A stretch of DNA of 64,000 bases. It comes from Astrobacterium formosum (lineage in GTDB: Bacteria; Pseudomonadota; Alphaproteobacteria; Rhizobiales; Xanthobacteraceae). This document shows positions 33,170 to 44,263 of the stretch, one piece after another; within the stretch, counting starts at the first letter, position 1, and each line of letters opens with the position of its first letter. The translations under genes and the position numbers were made by a program. The stretch is from contig JAVDCA010000002.1 of the NCBI GenBank assembly GCA_030848545.1, positions 248,001-312,000 of the forward strand. Direction: 5' to 3'. The notes beneath the pieces are model-generated. The model was not told the DNA's origin and did no database searches. It worked only from the letters and a program-made list of their open reading frames with translations.

Positions 33170-33772
33170 TCAGAGCTTGCGGTAGACCCACACGCGCGCC
33201 GGCGGCAGGTTGAGCCAGATGAGTTCGGATGGCTTGGCGTGCACGCCCGGCAGCGCCTTGGGGATGGGCGCCATCACCGCATAGGTGAACTGGATGAACG
33301 GCGCCCCCGGCGCCGTCAGCGTGAAGGCATCGGCCATGAGCCGCAGGCGGGTCCGCATGGCCTTGGTCATGAGCGGCAGCCCGGACACCACGGCAGCGGC
33401 CGGATCGCGCACGATCGCACCCAGAAGGCTCTTGAGCCGGTAGGCATCGCCCTGCACCACGGTCGCCTCGGGGTAGCGGGTGCGCAACAGCCGGCAGAAG
33501 ACCGGGTTGAATTCCACCAGCACCAGCCGCCGGGGCTCGACGCCGTGCTGCACCAGGGCCTCGGTCACGGGCCCGGTGCCGGGGCCGAGCTCGATCACCG
33601 GCCCTTGCGAGTCGGGATCCACATAGCTCGCCATGGTGCGCGCCAGCACCCTGCCGGAGGGCGTGACGGCACCGATCGACAACGGCTTCTCGATCCACGA
33701 ACGAATGAATCGAACTTCGTCGTCGATGCGGAGATTTTTACGGGCGATGCTCAGAGTTGTCTGGAATGACAT
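33170..33772 (-). CDS. pmtA: Phosphatidylethanolamine N-methyltransferase, PmtA type
   Basis: PmtA uses SAM to methylate phosphatidylethanolamine towards phosphatidylcholine at the inner membrane face, a trait of rhizobia and relatives. The 200-residue product has motif I (PVIELGPGTGPVTEAL), the acidic strand-2 end (LVLVEFNPVFCRLLR), VVQGDAYRL and SGLPLM, as in the soluble rhizobial enzymes. The ATG at 33772 gives MSFQTTLSIARKN. It follows dnaJ on the same strand. The substrate is inferred from family and length, so a related lipid or rRNA adenine-type methyltransferase is the alternative. Confidence 0.82.
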   Translation of the reverse strand: MSFQTTLSIARKNLRIDDEVRFIRSWIEKPLSIGAVTPSGRVLARTMASYVDPDSQGPVIELGPGTGPVTEALVQHGVEPRRLVLVEFNPVFCRLLRTRYPEATVVQGDAYRLKSLLGAIVRDPAAAVVSGLPLMTKAMRTRLRLMADAFTLTAPGAPFIQFTYAVMAPIPKALPGVHAKPSELIWLNLPPARVWVYRKL

Positions 33773-33848
33773 GGCAGGGGAATTACGCTGGTGACGCTTT
33801 GTCACGATAATGTCACGTGTATGGGGGTCGGTACCAGGGGTCAATACA

Positions 33849-34985
33849 CTAGTCCATGCCGGCCCGGTTGCTAAAAAACTCCTTGACTCGCCCGAAGAAG
33901 CCCGCGGATTCCGGGTGGGTATCCTTGGACGACAACTTCTCGAACTCGGCCAGGAGCTCGCGCTGGCGTTTTGTCAGCTTCTGCGGGGTCTCGACGGTCA
34001 CCTGGACATACATATCACCGGTTCGCTTGGTGCGCAGCACCGGCATGCCCTTGCCTTGCAACCGGAAGCGGCGGCCGTACTGGGTGCCTTCGGGGATCTT
34101 CACGGTCATCTTGCCGCCGTCGATGGTCGGCACCTCGAATTCACCCCCGAGCGTGGCCGTGACCATGGAGATGGGGACCCGACAATGCAGGTCGGCGCCG
34201 TCGCGCTGGAAGAACGAGTGCGCGTCGATGGACAGGAAGATGTAGAGGTCGCCGGGCGGTCCGCCGCGCACTCCCGCCTCGCCCTCGCCCGGATAGCGGA
34301 TGCGGGTGCCGTCCTCGACGCCGGCCGGGATGTTGACCGCCAGCATGCGCTCGCGCTGGACGCGGCCCGAGCCGGCACAGGCCGGGCACGGATCCTCGAT
34401 CACTTGGCCGCGGCCCTGGCAGGTCGGGCAGGTGCGCTCCAGGGTGAAGAAACCCTGGGTCTGGCGGACCTTGCCGATGCCGCCGCAGGTCGCGCACACT
34501 TTCGGCTTGGTGCCCGCCTTGGCGCCCGTTCCCGAACAGGTCTCGCAGGTCACCGAGGTGGGGATGCGCACGTCCGCCGACTTGCCGGAGTACGCCTCCT
34601 CCAGCGTGATCTCCATGTTGAAGCTTTTGTCGGCGCCGCGCTCGCGGCCACCGCGGCCACCGCCGCCGCCGCGCCGCCCCCCCATGCCGAAGAAATCGTC
34701 GAAAATATCCGCGAAAGTGGAGGCAAAATCGGCCCCGAAGCCCGGCCCGCCGGCGCCCTGCTCGAAGGCAGCATGGCCGTAGCGGTCGTAGGCCGCCCGC
34801 TTGTCGGCGTCCTTCAGGACCTCGTAGGCCTCGTTGATTTCCTTGAAGCGGTGTTCGGAATCGTTGTCACCGGGATTGCGGTCGGGATGAAACTTCATCG
34901 CCAGTTTGCGGAACGCCGACTTGATGTCCGCGTCGCTGGCGGCCCGCTGCACGCCGAGTGTCTCGTAGTAATCACGCTTGGACAT
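33849..34985 (-). CDS. dnaJ: Chaperone DnaJ
   Basis: DnaJ delivers unfolded proteins to DnaK and stimulates its ATPase. The 378-residue product has the J-domain ([20 protein letters not shown] with the HPD loop in FHPDRNPGD) and a Gly/Phe-rich linker. A zinc-binding region of four CxxCxGxG units follows ([37 protein letters not shown]), then the C-terminal substrate domains. It lies 230 bases downstream of dnaK, with a terminator-like hairpin between them. Confidence 0.97.
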   Translation of the reverse strand: MSKRDYYETLGVQRAASDADIKSAFRKLAMKFHPDRNPGDNDSEHRFKEINEAYEVLKDADKRAAYDRYGHAAFEQGAGGPGFGADFASTFADIFDDFFGMGGRRGGGGGRGGRERGADKSFNMEITLEEAYSGKSADVRIPTSVTCETCSGTGAKAGTKPKVCATCGGIGKVRQTQGFFTLERTCPTCQGRGQVIEDPCPACAGSGRVQRERMLAVNIPAGVEDGTRIRYPGEGEAGVRGGPPGDLYIFLSIDAHSFFQRDGADLHCRVPISMVTATLGGEFEVPTIDGGKMTVKIPEGTQYGRRFRLQGKGMPVLRTKRTGDMYVQVTVETPQKLTKRQRELLAEFEKLSSKDTHPESAGFFGRVKEFFSNRAGMD

Positions 34986-35138
34986 GCCGCTGCCGCCCCT
35001 CGCCTTCCTACAGCGTCATGGCCGGGCAAAAGCCGTCCCGGGGCAAAGCCTTCCGAGGCATTGCCTTCCGGGACAAAGCCCTCCGGGAACGGCGTCGCTC
35101 GTGTTCGCCTCGCCCGGCCATCTATCGGGATCCATCGC

Positions 35139-35172
35139 CAAACGAACAAACCCCCGGGACGAGCCCGGGGGT
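35139..35172 (-). terminator. Rho-independent terminator after dnaK
   Basis: On the minus strand CCCGGGCTCGTCCCGGGGG forms a stem of 8 G:C pairs (35151-35158 with 35164-35171). It is followed by TTTGTTCGTTT. It lies about 45-75 bases past the dnaK stop and before dnaJ. It probably stops part of the transcript, lowering dnaJ relative to dnaK. Confidence 0.75.
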
Positions 35173-35215
35173 GTCGGGATGGTATGACGCGTTGCGCATC
35201 GGACCGGACGCGGCT

Positions 35216-37123
<1,908 letters not shown>

Positions 37124-37268
37124 TGTTGAACCCTCTCTCTGCAGCAGGTCGGCCGGGCCCTTGTGAGCACCCGGAAAGGAGCGTCCGGCGGACTCCTGGT
37201 CCACCCGGTTGCCCCGGTCCGACCCCTTAAGAAAACCATCCCCGCCGCCCTCGGCGGGTGCAAAGGTC

Positions 37269-37296
37269 ATATAGGAGGGCGCGACCTGCCCGCAAG
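37269..37296 (-). promoter_or_regulatory. RpoH-type heat-shock promoter for dnaK
   Basis: On the minus strand CTTG (37296-37293), a 17-base spacer and CCTATAT (37275-37269) match the alphaproteobacterial heat-shock consensus CTTG-N17-CYTATNT. The predicted leader is about 140 bases. No CIRCE inverted repeat is seen. Confidence 0.75.
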
Positions 37297-37344
37297 ACAG
37301 GTGCGAGAATTTGGCCCGGCAAGAGCGGCTGCAATTCGAGGAGG

Positions 37345-39786
37345 TTAATGGGGAGCCGCGACTGCAACCGGGTGCGGCGCCGCCGGTGACCCAGCCTCAC
37401 GCACCGCGATGACGAAGATGGCCAGGAGGACCAGGGAAAACAGTCCGGCGCCGAGCAGGTTGGCGTACATCATGGCGGTCGGCGCCACCCAGGCGAGCAG
37501 GAAGAGCGCGCTCGCGCTTCGATTCCACGGCAGCCGGCCGCATAGCATCCACACCAACGCGGCGGCGAGCGCGGTAAGGTCGTAATTGAACGCATACGGG
37601 GTCGCCAGTGGCGCGGCCGCCGCAAGAACGAAGGCTCGCCGGCAAGGGTCGGAGGTCCGCCGTACCGCCCAGACTGCCGCGATGACGACCTGCAGCGTGA
37701 CGATGGCCTGAATGGCGAGAGCGACCGGATAAGGGATGCCCAAGGTCCGGCCCCCGGCCAGCACGGACGTCATCATGTAGGTATAGAAGCCCTCATACCG
37801 CTGCAGTGTGCATATGTGGAACGGGGCGGTAATGTCCAGGTAAAGCTGCCACGGCTCGATCCCGAACAGGACGACCGACGCGCCGGCGAGCAGGCCGGCG
37901 CTAAGGACCGCGGTGGCGACCGCCTGCCAAGCGCCGAGGGCCACCAGGGCGAACGGCAGCACCAGTCCGAGCTGGGGCTTGATGGTCAAGAGCCCGATCA
38001 GCACCCCGGCCAGCAGCGGTCGCCGATCGAGCCACAGAATTCCGCCGAGAAACAAGGCCGCGGTCAGGAACCCGTTTTGGCCGTTTACCGCATTGATCAG
38101 CGTGGCGGGGGCGAGCGCCAACAATAGCAGGGCGGCCGACCGCTGTTCGCGCACCACGGGAGACACCACGACGGTTGCGAAGGCCGCGAAGGTGGCGACG
38201 GTCCACAGGGCGAGCGCCGCGAAGTACGGGGCTTGCGCGAACGGCCAGAACAGCGGCAGGGCGTTCGGCAGATAGCTCCAGGCATGAAAAGGCAACGGCT
38301 GGCCGAACAGGCGCGAAATGGCTTCGGGGTAGGCCGCAAGATCGAAGAGCGTCTTGATCTCGCCCATGAATGCGAGGCGCGTGCCGGCCCACAAGTTGAT
38401 GAAGTCGCGTCCGACCGCGTGGTTACGGATGTCGAGGCCGTAGGCCGCCGGCCAGTAGATCCAAGCGAGAATGGGCAGCGAAACCGCGAGGCCGATGGGC
38501 AGAAATGCCCGGCGCGGGACCGGCGGAAACCGCACTCGCAGGCAGGCACCCGCGGCGGCGAAAGCCGCCAAGCCTGATACAGCCAATTCCGACAATGCCG
38601 CCCGAACCAACGCAACGGGTCCGTCCGGCTTCAGCGCGCGGTTAATTGCGAGTGCCACCGTGATGGCAAGCACGGGCCCGGGAATCGGGATGTCGAACAC
38701 GCCGGTCGGCAGCACGAAGATCGGGCTGATCCACATCAGCACCGCGGCCGCAGTCGGCAGGAACGGCGCTTCGTCCGGCTTGCGGGACGCGAACAGCGCG
38801 ACCGTCACGGCCGGCGCCGCGATGGCGATGTCATAGTGCTGAAAGTAGGGCAGCGCGGTCACGACCGCGAGGAGGGAAAGCGCCACCGCTCGGGGCGTCG
38901 CTCCGTCGCGGCGAAAGATCAGGATGGCGAACACCAGCACCGGCACGCTGTAAGCGACCTGGATCAACTCAGCGGGCAGCCTCGGCAGCCCGACCATGCG
39001 GGCCGCCCCGTAGAGCGACATGGTGGTTCGAAGCATGTCGACCAGGAAGTCGGCGATGATCCGCGCGTGAAACGGCAGTGTCACTTCGATAAAATTCATC
39101 CATGGAGTGATCCCAAAGACTACGATCGAGACCACGACAAGCAGCGCGGTCGGCGGCACCGTGAGCAGCACGGCACGCCTGAAGCCTACGAGCAGCATGA
39201 AGCCGCCGAACGCGGCGGCGTATTGAGGCTTCACAGTGATCAGGGCGAGACAGACGCCGGCAAGTGCCGGCCGCTGGCGGGCATTGAGGAGCGCCCAGGT
39301 CGCCAGGAAGCCGAGCACGCCGCCGAAATGTCCGTGCGCCACCATAATCAGGACGGCGGGTGACAACAGGGTGGCCACCACGAGAGCGCGGTCGCGAGCG
39401 AGGAGACGCACAGTCAGGACGACGAAGATGAGATTGATCGTGGTCCACAGCAGAACCGCCACGGCGTGTGGCAGTGCACCGAGCGGCGCCAGGGCCAGCA
39501 GCATGTGAGGCGGATAGGAAAACACGAGATCGCTTCCCCACACATGGTCAAACACAGTGTTGAGCAAGCGGTTGTAACCGTCGATGTCGATCAGCAGGTC
39601 GAAGCGTCCATCGAGAGTAAGGCGTCCGCCGAGCCAGAAGTTGGCTATGTCGCGCCCGATCGGCGTGCCGATCATGAACGCATTCTTGAGATTGGTGGGT
39701 TGGAACACGATCCAGAATACGACCGTGAACACCGCCAGCCCGAAGATGACGATGCGATCACGATTGGCGGCGTCAGAGTCGGTCAC
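37345..39786 (-). CDS. Double GT87/DUF2029-type polyprenyl-sugar transferase, tandem fusion
   Basis: This multi-pass membrane protein of 813 residues has about twenty hydrophobic segments. It holds two similar halves. The first has [55 protein letters not shown] and FGITPWMNF. The second has [54 protein letters not shown] and FGIEPWQLY. Each half is the size of a whole GT87/DUF2029 protein (about 400 residues), which transfers sugars from polyprenyl-phosphate donors. The GTG start at 39786 overlaps the stop of the small GT2 fragment. The acceptor is unknown; neighbours point to envelope glycans. Confidence 0.82.
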   Translation of the reverse strand: MTDSDAANRDRIVIFGLAVFTVVFWIVFQPTNLKNAFMIGTPIGRDIANFWLGGRLTLDGRFDLLIDIDGYNRLLNTVFDHVWGSDLVFSYPPHMLLALAPLGALPHAVAVLLWTTINLIFVVLTVRLLARDRALVVATLLSPAVLIMVAHGHFGGVLGFLATWALLNARQRPALAGVCLALITVKPQYAAAFGGFMLLVGFRRAVLLTVPPTALLVVVSIVVFGITPWMNFIEVTLPFHARIIADFLVDMLRTTMSLYGAARMVGLPRLPAELIQVAYSVPVLVFAILIFRRDGATPRAVALSLLAVVTALPYFQHYDIAIAAPAVTVALFASRKPDEAPFLPTAAAVLMWISPIFVLPTGVFDIPIPGPVLAITVALAINRALKPDGPVALVRAALSELAVSGLAAFAAAGACLRVRFPPVPRRAFLPIGLAVSLPILAWIYWPAAYGLDIRNHAVGRDFINLWAGTRLAFMGEIKTLFDLAAYPEAISRLFGQPLPFHAWSYLPNALPLFWPFAQAPYFAALALWTVATFAAFATVVVSPVVREQRSAALLLLALAPATLINAVNGQNGFLTAALFLGGILWLDRRPLLAGVLIGLLTIKPQLGLVLPFALVALGAWQAVATAVLSAGLLAGASVVLFGIEPWQLYLDITAPFHICTLQRYEGFYTYMMTSVLAGGRTLGIPYPVALAIQAIVTLQVVIAAVWAVRRTSDPCRRAFVLAAAAPLATPYAFNYDLTALAAALVWMLCGRLPWNRSASALFLLAWVAPTAMMYANLLGAGLFSLVLLAIFVIAVREAGSPAAPHPVAVAAPH

Positions 39787-39902
39787 GACGGCACCCGGCA
39801 GATCTCGAGGACACGACTGACCAGAATCGGCGCTCCCGCGTCTTCGTTGAAGACGGGGATGACGGTCCTGGGACGGGCGTCTTCGCCGCGGTCGGTGGTC
39901 AT
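39783..39902 (-). pseudogene. Truncated family 2 glycosyltransferase, N-terminal remnant of 39 residues
   Basis: This frame starts at ATG 39902. It reads RPRTVIPVFNEDAGAPILV followed by [11 protein letters not shown] and a stop at 39783-39785. TVIPVFNE is the usual opening of dolichol-phosphate-mannose-type (GT2) synthases. The rest of that enzyme (DxD motif and membrane helices) is missing. The stop overlaps the GTG of the GT87 gene, so the remnant may survive as a coupled leader. It could also be a tiny expressed peptide, which sequence alone cannot settle. Confidence 0.6.
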
Positions 39903-40010
39903 CGAATGGCTCTTGACGAATTTTCGTCGAGTGTAGTCGCCGGGAGTTAATAGCGCGTCGCCGCACGGGTCATGGCTTGGGAATCCTCCACGTCGTCGAC
40001 GAGCAGGCGG

Positions 40011-41783
40011 TCACGGCCGCACCGGACCGGGACGATGGATCCGATAGACCGTGAAGGCGTCGCCGTCCTCTCGCGGCAATTTTTCGAGCCAATCCGGCAG
40101 GTCATCGGACGCGAGACTTGCCCACAATCCATTGGCGCTCTCTTGCGCCGTCATATCGGCGGGCGGTGAGCCGCCGCACGATACGAGGTAGTCGACGCCG
40201 TGTGCATCGATGACGCGGCGCGCCTCCTCGGCGGGGCGTGCGAACATCTCATGGGTGGCAAGGATATTCTCCGACAGCCGATGATAAGGCGCGGCGAGCA
40301 TCGCGTGGCGGGTCAGCGCCAGCACCATGACGCCGTAATTGATATCGCCGGCGATCACGCCCGACGGCAGGCGCGCGAATTGCGCGTAGTTCTTGGTCTC
40401 GAAACAGGCGCGGACGTCGTCGTACGCCGGCGTGGCGCCCGCCAATTCCACCGCCTTGACCGTGAAGACCGACAGCACCGCCGGCGTGAACAGAAGAGCG
40501 ACGAGGAAGCGCGCCGCCAAGGTCGTCAGGCGCAGACGCACGAACAGGCGCGGCACGGCGCCGGCGACCAGCGGCATGGCGAGCCAAGCCGCGTAATTGT
40601 AGACCTTGACCGCCGCCACGGTCATCGCGATGGCAATGACGAAAGCGGTGGCGGCGAGAAGAAATCCGGCATTGCGCCGCATCGCGCCTTCACTGGCCAG
40701 CGCGATGCCGGCGACGAGGCCGACGAGCGGAAACGTCACGATGGTGGCGGCAATCGCCGGCTTGCCGCTCACGAACTTCCATAGAGGCTGCATCTCCATG
40801 ACGTGCGCCAGCCAGATCTCGCGCACCCCCGGCGCCATCATGGCGTACGGGCCGCCGAGGCAGCGCGGCTCGAAAGCGACGAACACCGTTGCCGAGACCG
40901 CAAGCGCAACCGCGACCGCGGCACAGCGTGCCGCCGCGTGCTGGCTCACGAACCAGCCGCCGGCAACCACCAGACCGAGGCCCGCGGCGACCACCGGCTC
41001 CATCCAATTGATCGCCAGCATGTCGCAGGCCGTGCGGCCCCATTGGGCGGGGCCGACTGTGACGAGAAAGCCGACAAGCGTCGCCACCGCCAGCGACAAT
41101 CCGTAGGCGCGCAGCGCCGGCGCGCTCGCGCGCTCGACGCAGAAGCGCAGCGCGACGGCGGCGCCGGCGACTACTAGAAACGGCAAGCCCTCGAGACCGA
41201 TCGCCAGCGCCAGCCCGGTGAACGCCCCGCATGCCGCGGCCATGCGGATACGTTCGGCCCAGGCGGCGGCCGCAAGCGCCACCAGCGCGAGCGTGATCTG
41301 GACGTTGTGATGGTCGATGCGGCCGGGCCGGAACTGCGCCATCACCGGCAAGCCGATCGCCACCAGCAGGAGGAGCACGATGGCGGCCTCGCGACCGCCG
41401 ATGCGCCACGCGATGGCGGCGACGGCGGCGGCCGCCGGCAAGAGCCACATGAGCGGCCAGACGATGCCCATCAGGAATTCGGCGCGCGCGGAGGTGACGG
41501 CGATCCGAAAGACGAGGAACAGGCCGGCGAGGCCGGCATCGATCAGGCGCGACCAGTGGGAGTCGTAACCGCCCGGCGGCGCGAGACGGGGTTCGTGGAG
41601 GTCGAACCAGCCGCGACCGCTGACAAATTCCCGCATCTGCACGAGCCGCATGACGTCGTCGGGGTCCGTCATGGTGCCAGGATCGACACCCCCATTGAGG
41701 ACCAGCAGTTGCACGGCGGCGAGGCCCCAGGCGAGAAGGAGCAGGACGGCAAACCCGGGCTGGCGCAGATCGTGATCGGACAT
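40011..41783 (-). CDS. GT-C family membrane glycosyltransferase, STT3/AglB-like
   Basis: The 590-residue product has a dozen or more membrane segments and a soluble C-terminal part. Its first outer loop has MTDPDDVMRLVQMREFV followed by LAPPGGYDSHWSRLID. A later loop has RPGRIDHHNVQ. These recall the Asp loop and the DHH motif of oligosaccharyltransferase-type GT-C enzymes (STT3, PglB, AglB). The C-terminal region includes GDINYGVMVLALTRHAML and DYLVSCGG, not the usual WWDYG motif, so a sugar-transfer role other than N-glycosylation is more likely. The start at 41783 is chosen for the preceding GAAGGGCG. It neighbours GT87 and GtrA genes. Confidence 0.65.
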   Translation of the reverse strand: MSDHDLRQPGFAVLLLLAWGLAAVQLLVLNGGVDPGTMTDPDDVMRLVQMREFVSGRGWFDLHEPRLAPPGGYDSHWSRLIDAGLAGLFLVFRIAVTSARAEFLMGIVWPLMWLLPAAAAVAAIAWRIGGREAAIVLLLLVAIGLPVMAQFRPGRIDHHNVQITLALVALAAAAWAERIRMAAACGAFTGLALAIGLEGLPFLVVAGAAVALRFCVERASAPALRAYGLSLAVATLVGFLVTVGPAQWGRTACDMLAINWMEPVVAAGLGLVVAGGWFVSQHAAARCAAVAVALAVSATVFVAFEPRCLGGPYAMMAPGVREIWLAHVMEMQPLWKFVSGKPAIAATIVTFPLVGLVAGIALASEGAMRRNAGFLLAATAFVIAIAMTVAAVKVYNYAAWLAMPLVAGAVPRLFVRLRLTTLAARFLVALLFTPAVLSVFTVKAVELAGATPAYDDVRACFETKNYAQFARLPSGVIAGDINYGVMVLALTRHAMLAAPYHRLSENILATHEMFARPAEEARRVIDAHGVDYLVSCGGSPPADMTAQESANGLWASLASDDLPDWLEKLPREDGDAFTVYRIHRPGPVRP

Positions 41784-42105
41784 CACGCCCTTCGAAGCTT
41801 GCGTCGACATTCGGGTCCGTGCGGAGCCCAACCCGGCAAACTCCGTTCGGATCGCGCTCAGACTCGCACATGCGCGTCTTCGCAGCCGCGAGTACAGACG
41901 AGGCATGTTCGGCAATGGTCACACCGGCGCTTGAATCACGCGTCCCTGCAAGCATTGGGACAGGAGCGTTGAGCGTTTATTAACGATTCCATCGTCGAGC
42001 TGCGTCCTGCCGCCGGGGTAAGCTCATCGTTAAGAAAGTGCTGCCAAGGATGGCCGTTGCCCGCGGGCCGATCGGTCCCGCCAGCAGGGACTTGAGCGGT
42101 ACGGC
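41784..42105. other. 322-base divergent promoter region without a gene
   Basis: The gap separates the GT-C gene from gtrA. It contains TATTAACGAT (near 41979) and CATCGTTAAG (near 42025), which are inverted copies of one another about 40 bases apart. They could be a regulator site for the divergent genes. No gene is supported here. Confidence 0.4.
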
Positions 42106-42615
42106 ATGGACAGGCGCGACACTTCTGACAGCGCTCCGCCGGCCTGCCCGGCCGGGAGCGACGATCCGTTGCGGCGCCTCGCCGAGCGGCTGCCGCGTCC
42201 TTTGCGCTTCATGGTGGTGGGCGCGCTCGGGCTGGTCACCGATCTGGGCACTTTCACGGCCTTGATCGCCGCTTTCGATCGACCCCTGCTGGTCCGGCTG
42301 GTCTCCATCGGCCTCGCCACGCTGGTGACCTGGCGCCTCAATCGCGCCTTGACGTTCGATGCCAGCGGCCGCCACCAGCATCACGAAGCCCTGCGCTACG
42401 CCATGGTCACCGCCGCCGCACAGGGGTTGAGCTACGGCGTGTTCGCCGCCTTGGCGCTCACCGTGCTGGCCACCTTCCCGCAAGGCGCGCTCGTCACCGG
42501 CGCCGCCATCGCGGCCTGCTTCTCCTATTTCGGCCACCGCCTGTTCGCCTTCGCGCCCGCGACGGCGGCCGCCACCTCCGATCGCTCTCTTGCTCGCAGG
42601 ACGACCTACCCATGA
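42106..42615 (+). CDS. GtrA-family membrane protein
   Basis: The 169-residue product has four membrane segments: LRFMVVGALGLVTDLGTFTAL, LVRLVSIGLATLVTWRLNRAL, YGVFAALALTVLATF and ALVTGAAIAACFSYFGHRLFAF. The motifs FMVVGALGLVTDLGTF and ATLVTWRLNRALTF are hallmarks. GtrA proteins are thought to move polyprenyl-phosphate-linked sugars across the membrane, in lipopolysaccharide, teichoic acid or arabinan synthesis. The stop overlaps the next start (ATGA), so it is coupled to the UGM-like flavoprotein. Confidence 0.88.
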   Translation: MDRRDTSDSAPPACPAGSDDPLRRLAERLPRPLRFMVVGALGLVTDLGTFTALIAAFDRPLLVRLVSIGLATLVTWRLNRALTFDASGRHQHHEALRYAMVTAAAQGLSYGVFAALALTVLATFPQGALVTGAAIAACFSYFGHRLFAFAPATAAATSDRSLARRTTYP

Positions 42616-44132
42616 GCCTCGATACCGACATCCTCGTGATCGGCGCCGGCCCGGCTGGGCTGACCGCCGCCTATTGCCTCGCCAAGGAGGGGCGTTCGGT
42701 CACGGTCATCGAGAAGGACCCCGACTATGTGGGCGGCATCAGCCGCACGGTGCGCTACAAGGATTTCCTGTTCGACATCGGCGGCCACCGCTTCTTCTCC
42801 AAGTCGAAGGAAGTGGTAGACCTGTGGGGCGAGATTTTGCCCCACGACTTCATCGAGCGGCCGCGGCTGTCGCGCATCTTCTACGGCGGCAAGTTCTATT
42901 CCTATCCGCTCAGCGCCTTCCAGGCGCTCGACAATCTCGGCCTCCTCACCAGCGCCGCCTGCATGCTCTCCTATATGGCCGCGCGCGCGCGGCCGATCGC
43001 CGAGCCCAAGAGCTTCCACGACTGGGTGCGCAACCAGTTCGGCGAAAAGCTGTTCCAGATCTTCTTCAAGACCTACACCGAAAAGGTGTGGGGCATGTCG
43101 TGCGACGAGATTTCCGCCGACTGGGCGGCGCAGCGCATCAAGGGGCTCGATCTGTCGGTCGCCATTCTCAATGCCCTCAAGCGTTCGCTGCACGGCGGCA
43201 AAGCGCCGGCGAGCGCCGACGGGGCGGTGGTCAAGACCCTGATCGAGACCTTCCAGTATCCCCGCAAGGGCCCGGGCATGATGTGGGAGGCGGCGGCCGC
43301 CAAGGTCACCGGGCTCGGTGGCCGCATTCTCATGGGCCGCGAGCTCGCCGGCCTGCGCTTTTCCGCCGACGAGAAGGTCTGGCACGTCGACACGGTGGGC
43401 CGCGACGGCAGCCGCGCGACCCACACGACCCGCCACGTGGTGTCGTCGGCGCCGGTGCGTGAACTGGTGGAGCGGATCAAGCCGACCCCCATCTCGCTCC
43501 TGCATGCCCGCGCATTGCGCTATCGCGATTTCCTCACCGTCGCCCTGATGGTCGACAAGGCCGACCTGTTCCCCGACAACTGGATCTACATCCACGATCC
43601 GTCCGTGAAGGTCGGCCGCGTGCAGAACTTCCGTTCATGGTCGCCCGAAATGGTGCCGCACGGCATGACCTGCCTGGGGCTCGAATATTTCTGCTTCGAG
43701 GGCGACGGCCTGTGGGGCGCGCCCGACGACGAGCTGATCGCGCTCGCCCGGCGGGAGATCGTCAAGATCGGCCTCGTGGGGGACGGCGAGGTGCTCGACG
43801 GCTGCGTGGTGCGCCAGGCCAAGGCGTATCCGGTCTACGACGACGACTATCGCCACAACGTGGCGATGATCCGCCTCGAACTCGAGCGTGATTATCCGAC
43901 CCTGCACATGGTCGGCCGCAACGGCATGCACAAATACAACAACCAGGACCACGCCATGATGACCGCCATGCTGGCGGCCCGCAACATCCTGGCCGGCGAG
44001 CGCCGCTACGACGTCTGGGAGGTCAACGAAGACGCCGAGTACCACGAGGCCGGCGCCTCCGGCGCCCGCGAAGCGCTCGCCAGCGAACGCGCCGTGCCGC
44101 AACGTGTCGCGGCAGATCAAAGCGCCGCCTGA
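42612..44132 (+). CDS. FAD-dependent amine oxidase / UDP-galactopyranose mutase-like protein
   Basis: The 506-residue product has a Rossmann FAD site (LVIGAGPAGLTAAYCLAKEG), then VGGISRTVRYKDFLFDIGGHRFF and FFKTYTEKVWGM. It ends with HMVGRNGMHKYNNQDHAM before a hydrophilic tail. These are shared by UDP-galactopyranose mutase-like and protoporphyrinogen-oxidase-like proteins of glycan clusters. Coupling to GtrA and nearby GT-C and GT87 genes favours a role in a sugar nucleotide or lipid-linked sugar. The exact reaction is unproved. Confidence 0.82.
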   Translation: MSLDTDILVIGAGPAGLTAAYCLAKEGRSVTVIEKDPDYVGGISRTVRYKDFLFDIGGHRFFSKSKEVVDLWGEILPHDFIERPRLSRIFYGGKFYSYPLSAFQALDNLGLLTSAACMLSYMAARARPIAEPKSFHDWVRNQFGEKLFQIFFKTYTEKVWGMSCDEISADWAAQRIKGLDLSVAILNALKRSLHGGKAPASADGAVVKTLIETFQYPRKGPGMMWEAAAAKVTGLGGRILMGRELAGLRFSADEKVWHVDTVGRDGSRATHTTRHVVSSAPVRELVERIKPTPISLLHARALRYRDFLTVALMVDKADLFPDNWIYIHDPSVKVGRVQNFRSWSPEMVPHGMTCLGLEYFCFEGDGLWGAPDDELIALARREIVKIGLVGDGEVLDGCVVRQAKAYPVYDDDYRHNVAMIRLELERDYPTLHMVGRNGMHKYNNQDHAMMTAMLAARNILAGERRYDVWEVNEDAEYHEAGASGAREALASERAVPQRVAADQSAA

Positions 44133-44263
44133 CATCGGGCCGCCAGTCACAGCTGGGCTGCGGACAGGACGCCGCGGTCCGCGGGTTTTTTGAGGTGCCA
44201 GCCCCAACGTGGCCGCATTGATCTGACATGGCCGACCATGGGATTTGTCGCGGGAACCTGGTC

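Noticed and set aside
39787-39966. Sixty-residue Arg-rich extension of the GT87 protein
   Set aside because: It is the wrong frame of the GT2 remnant, and the GTG at 39786 overlaps that remnant's stop as in a coupled pair.
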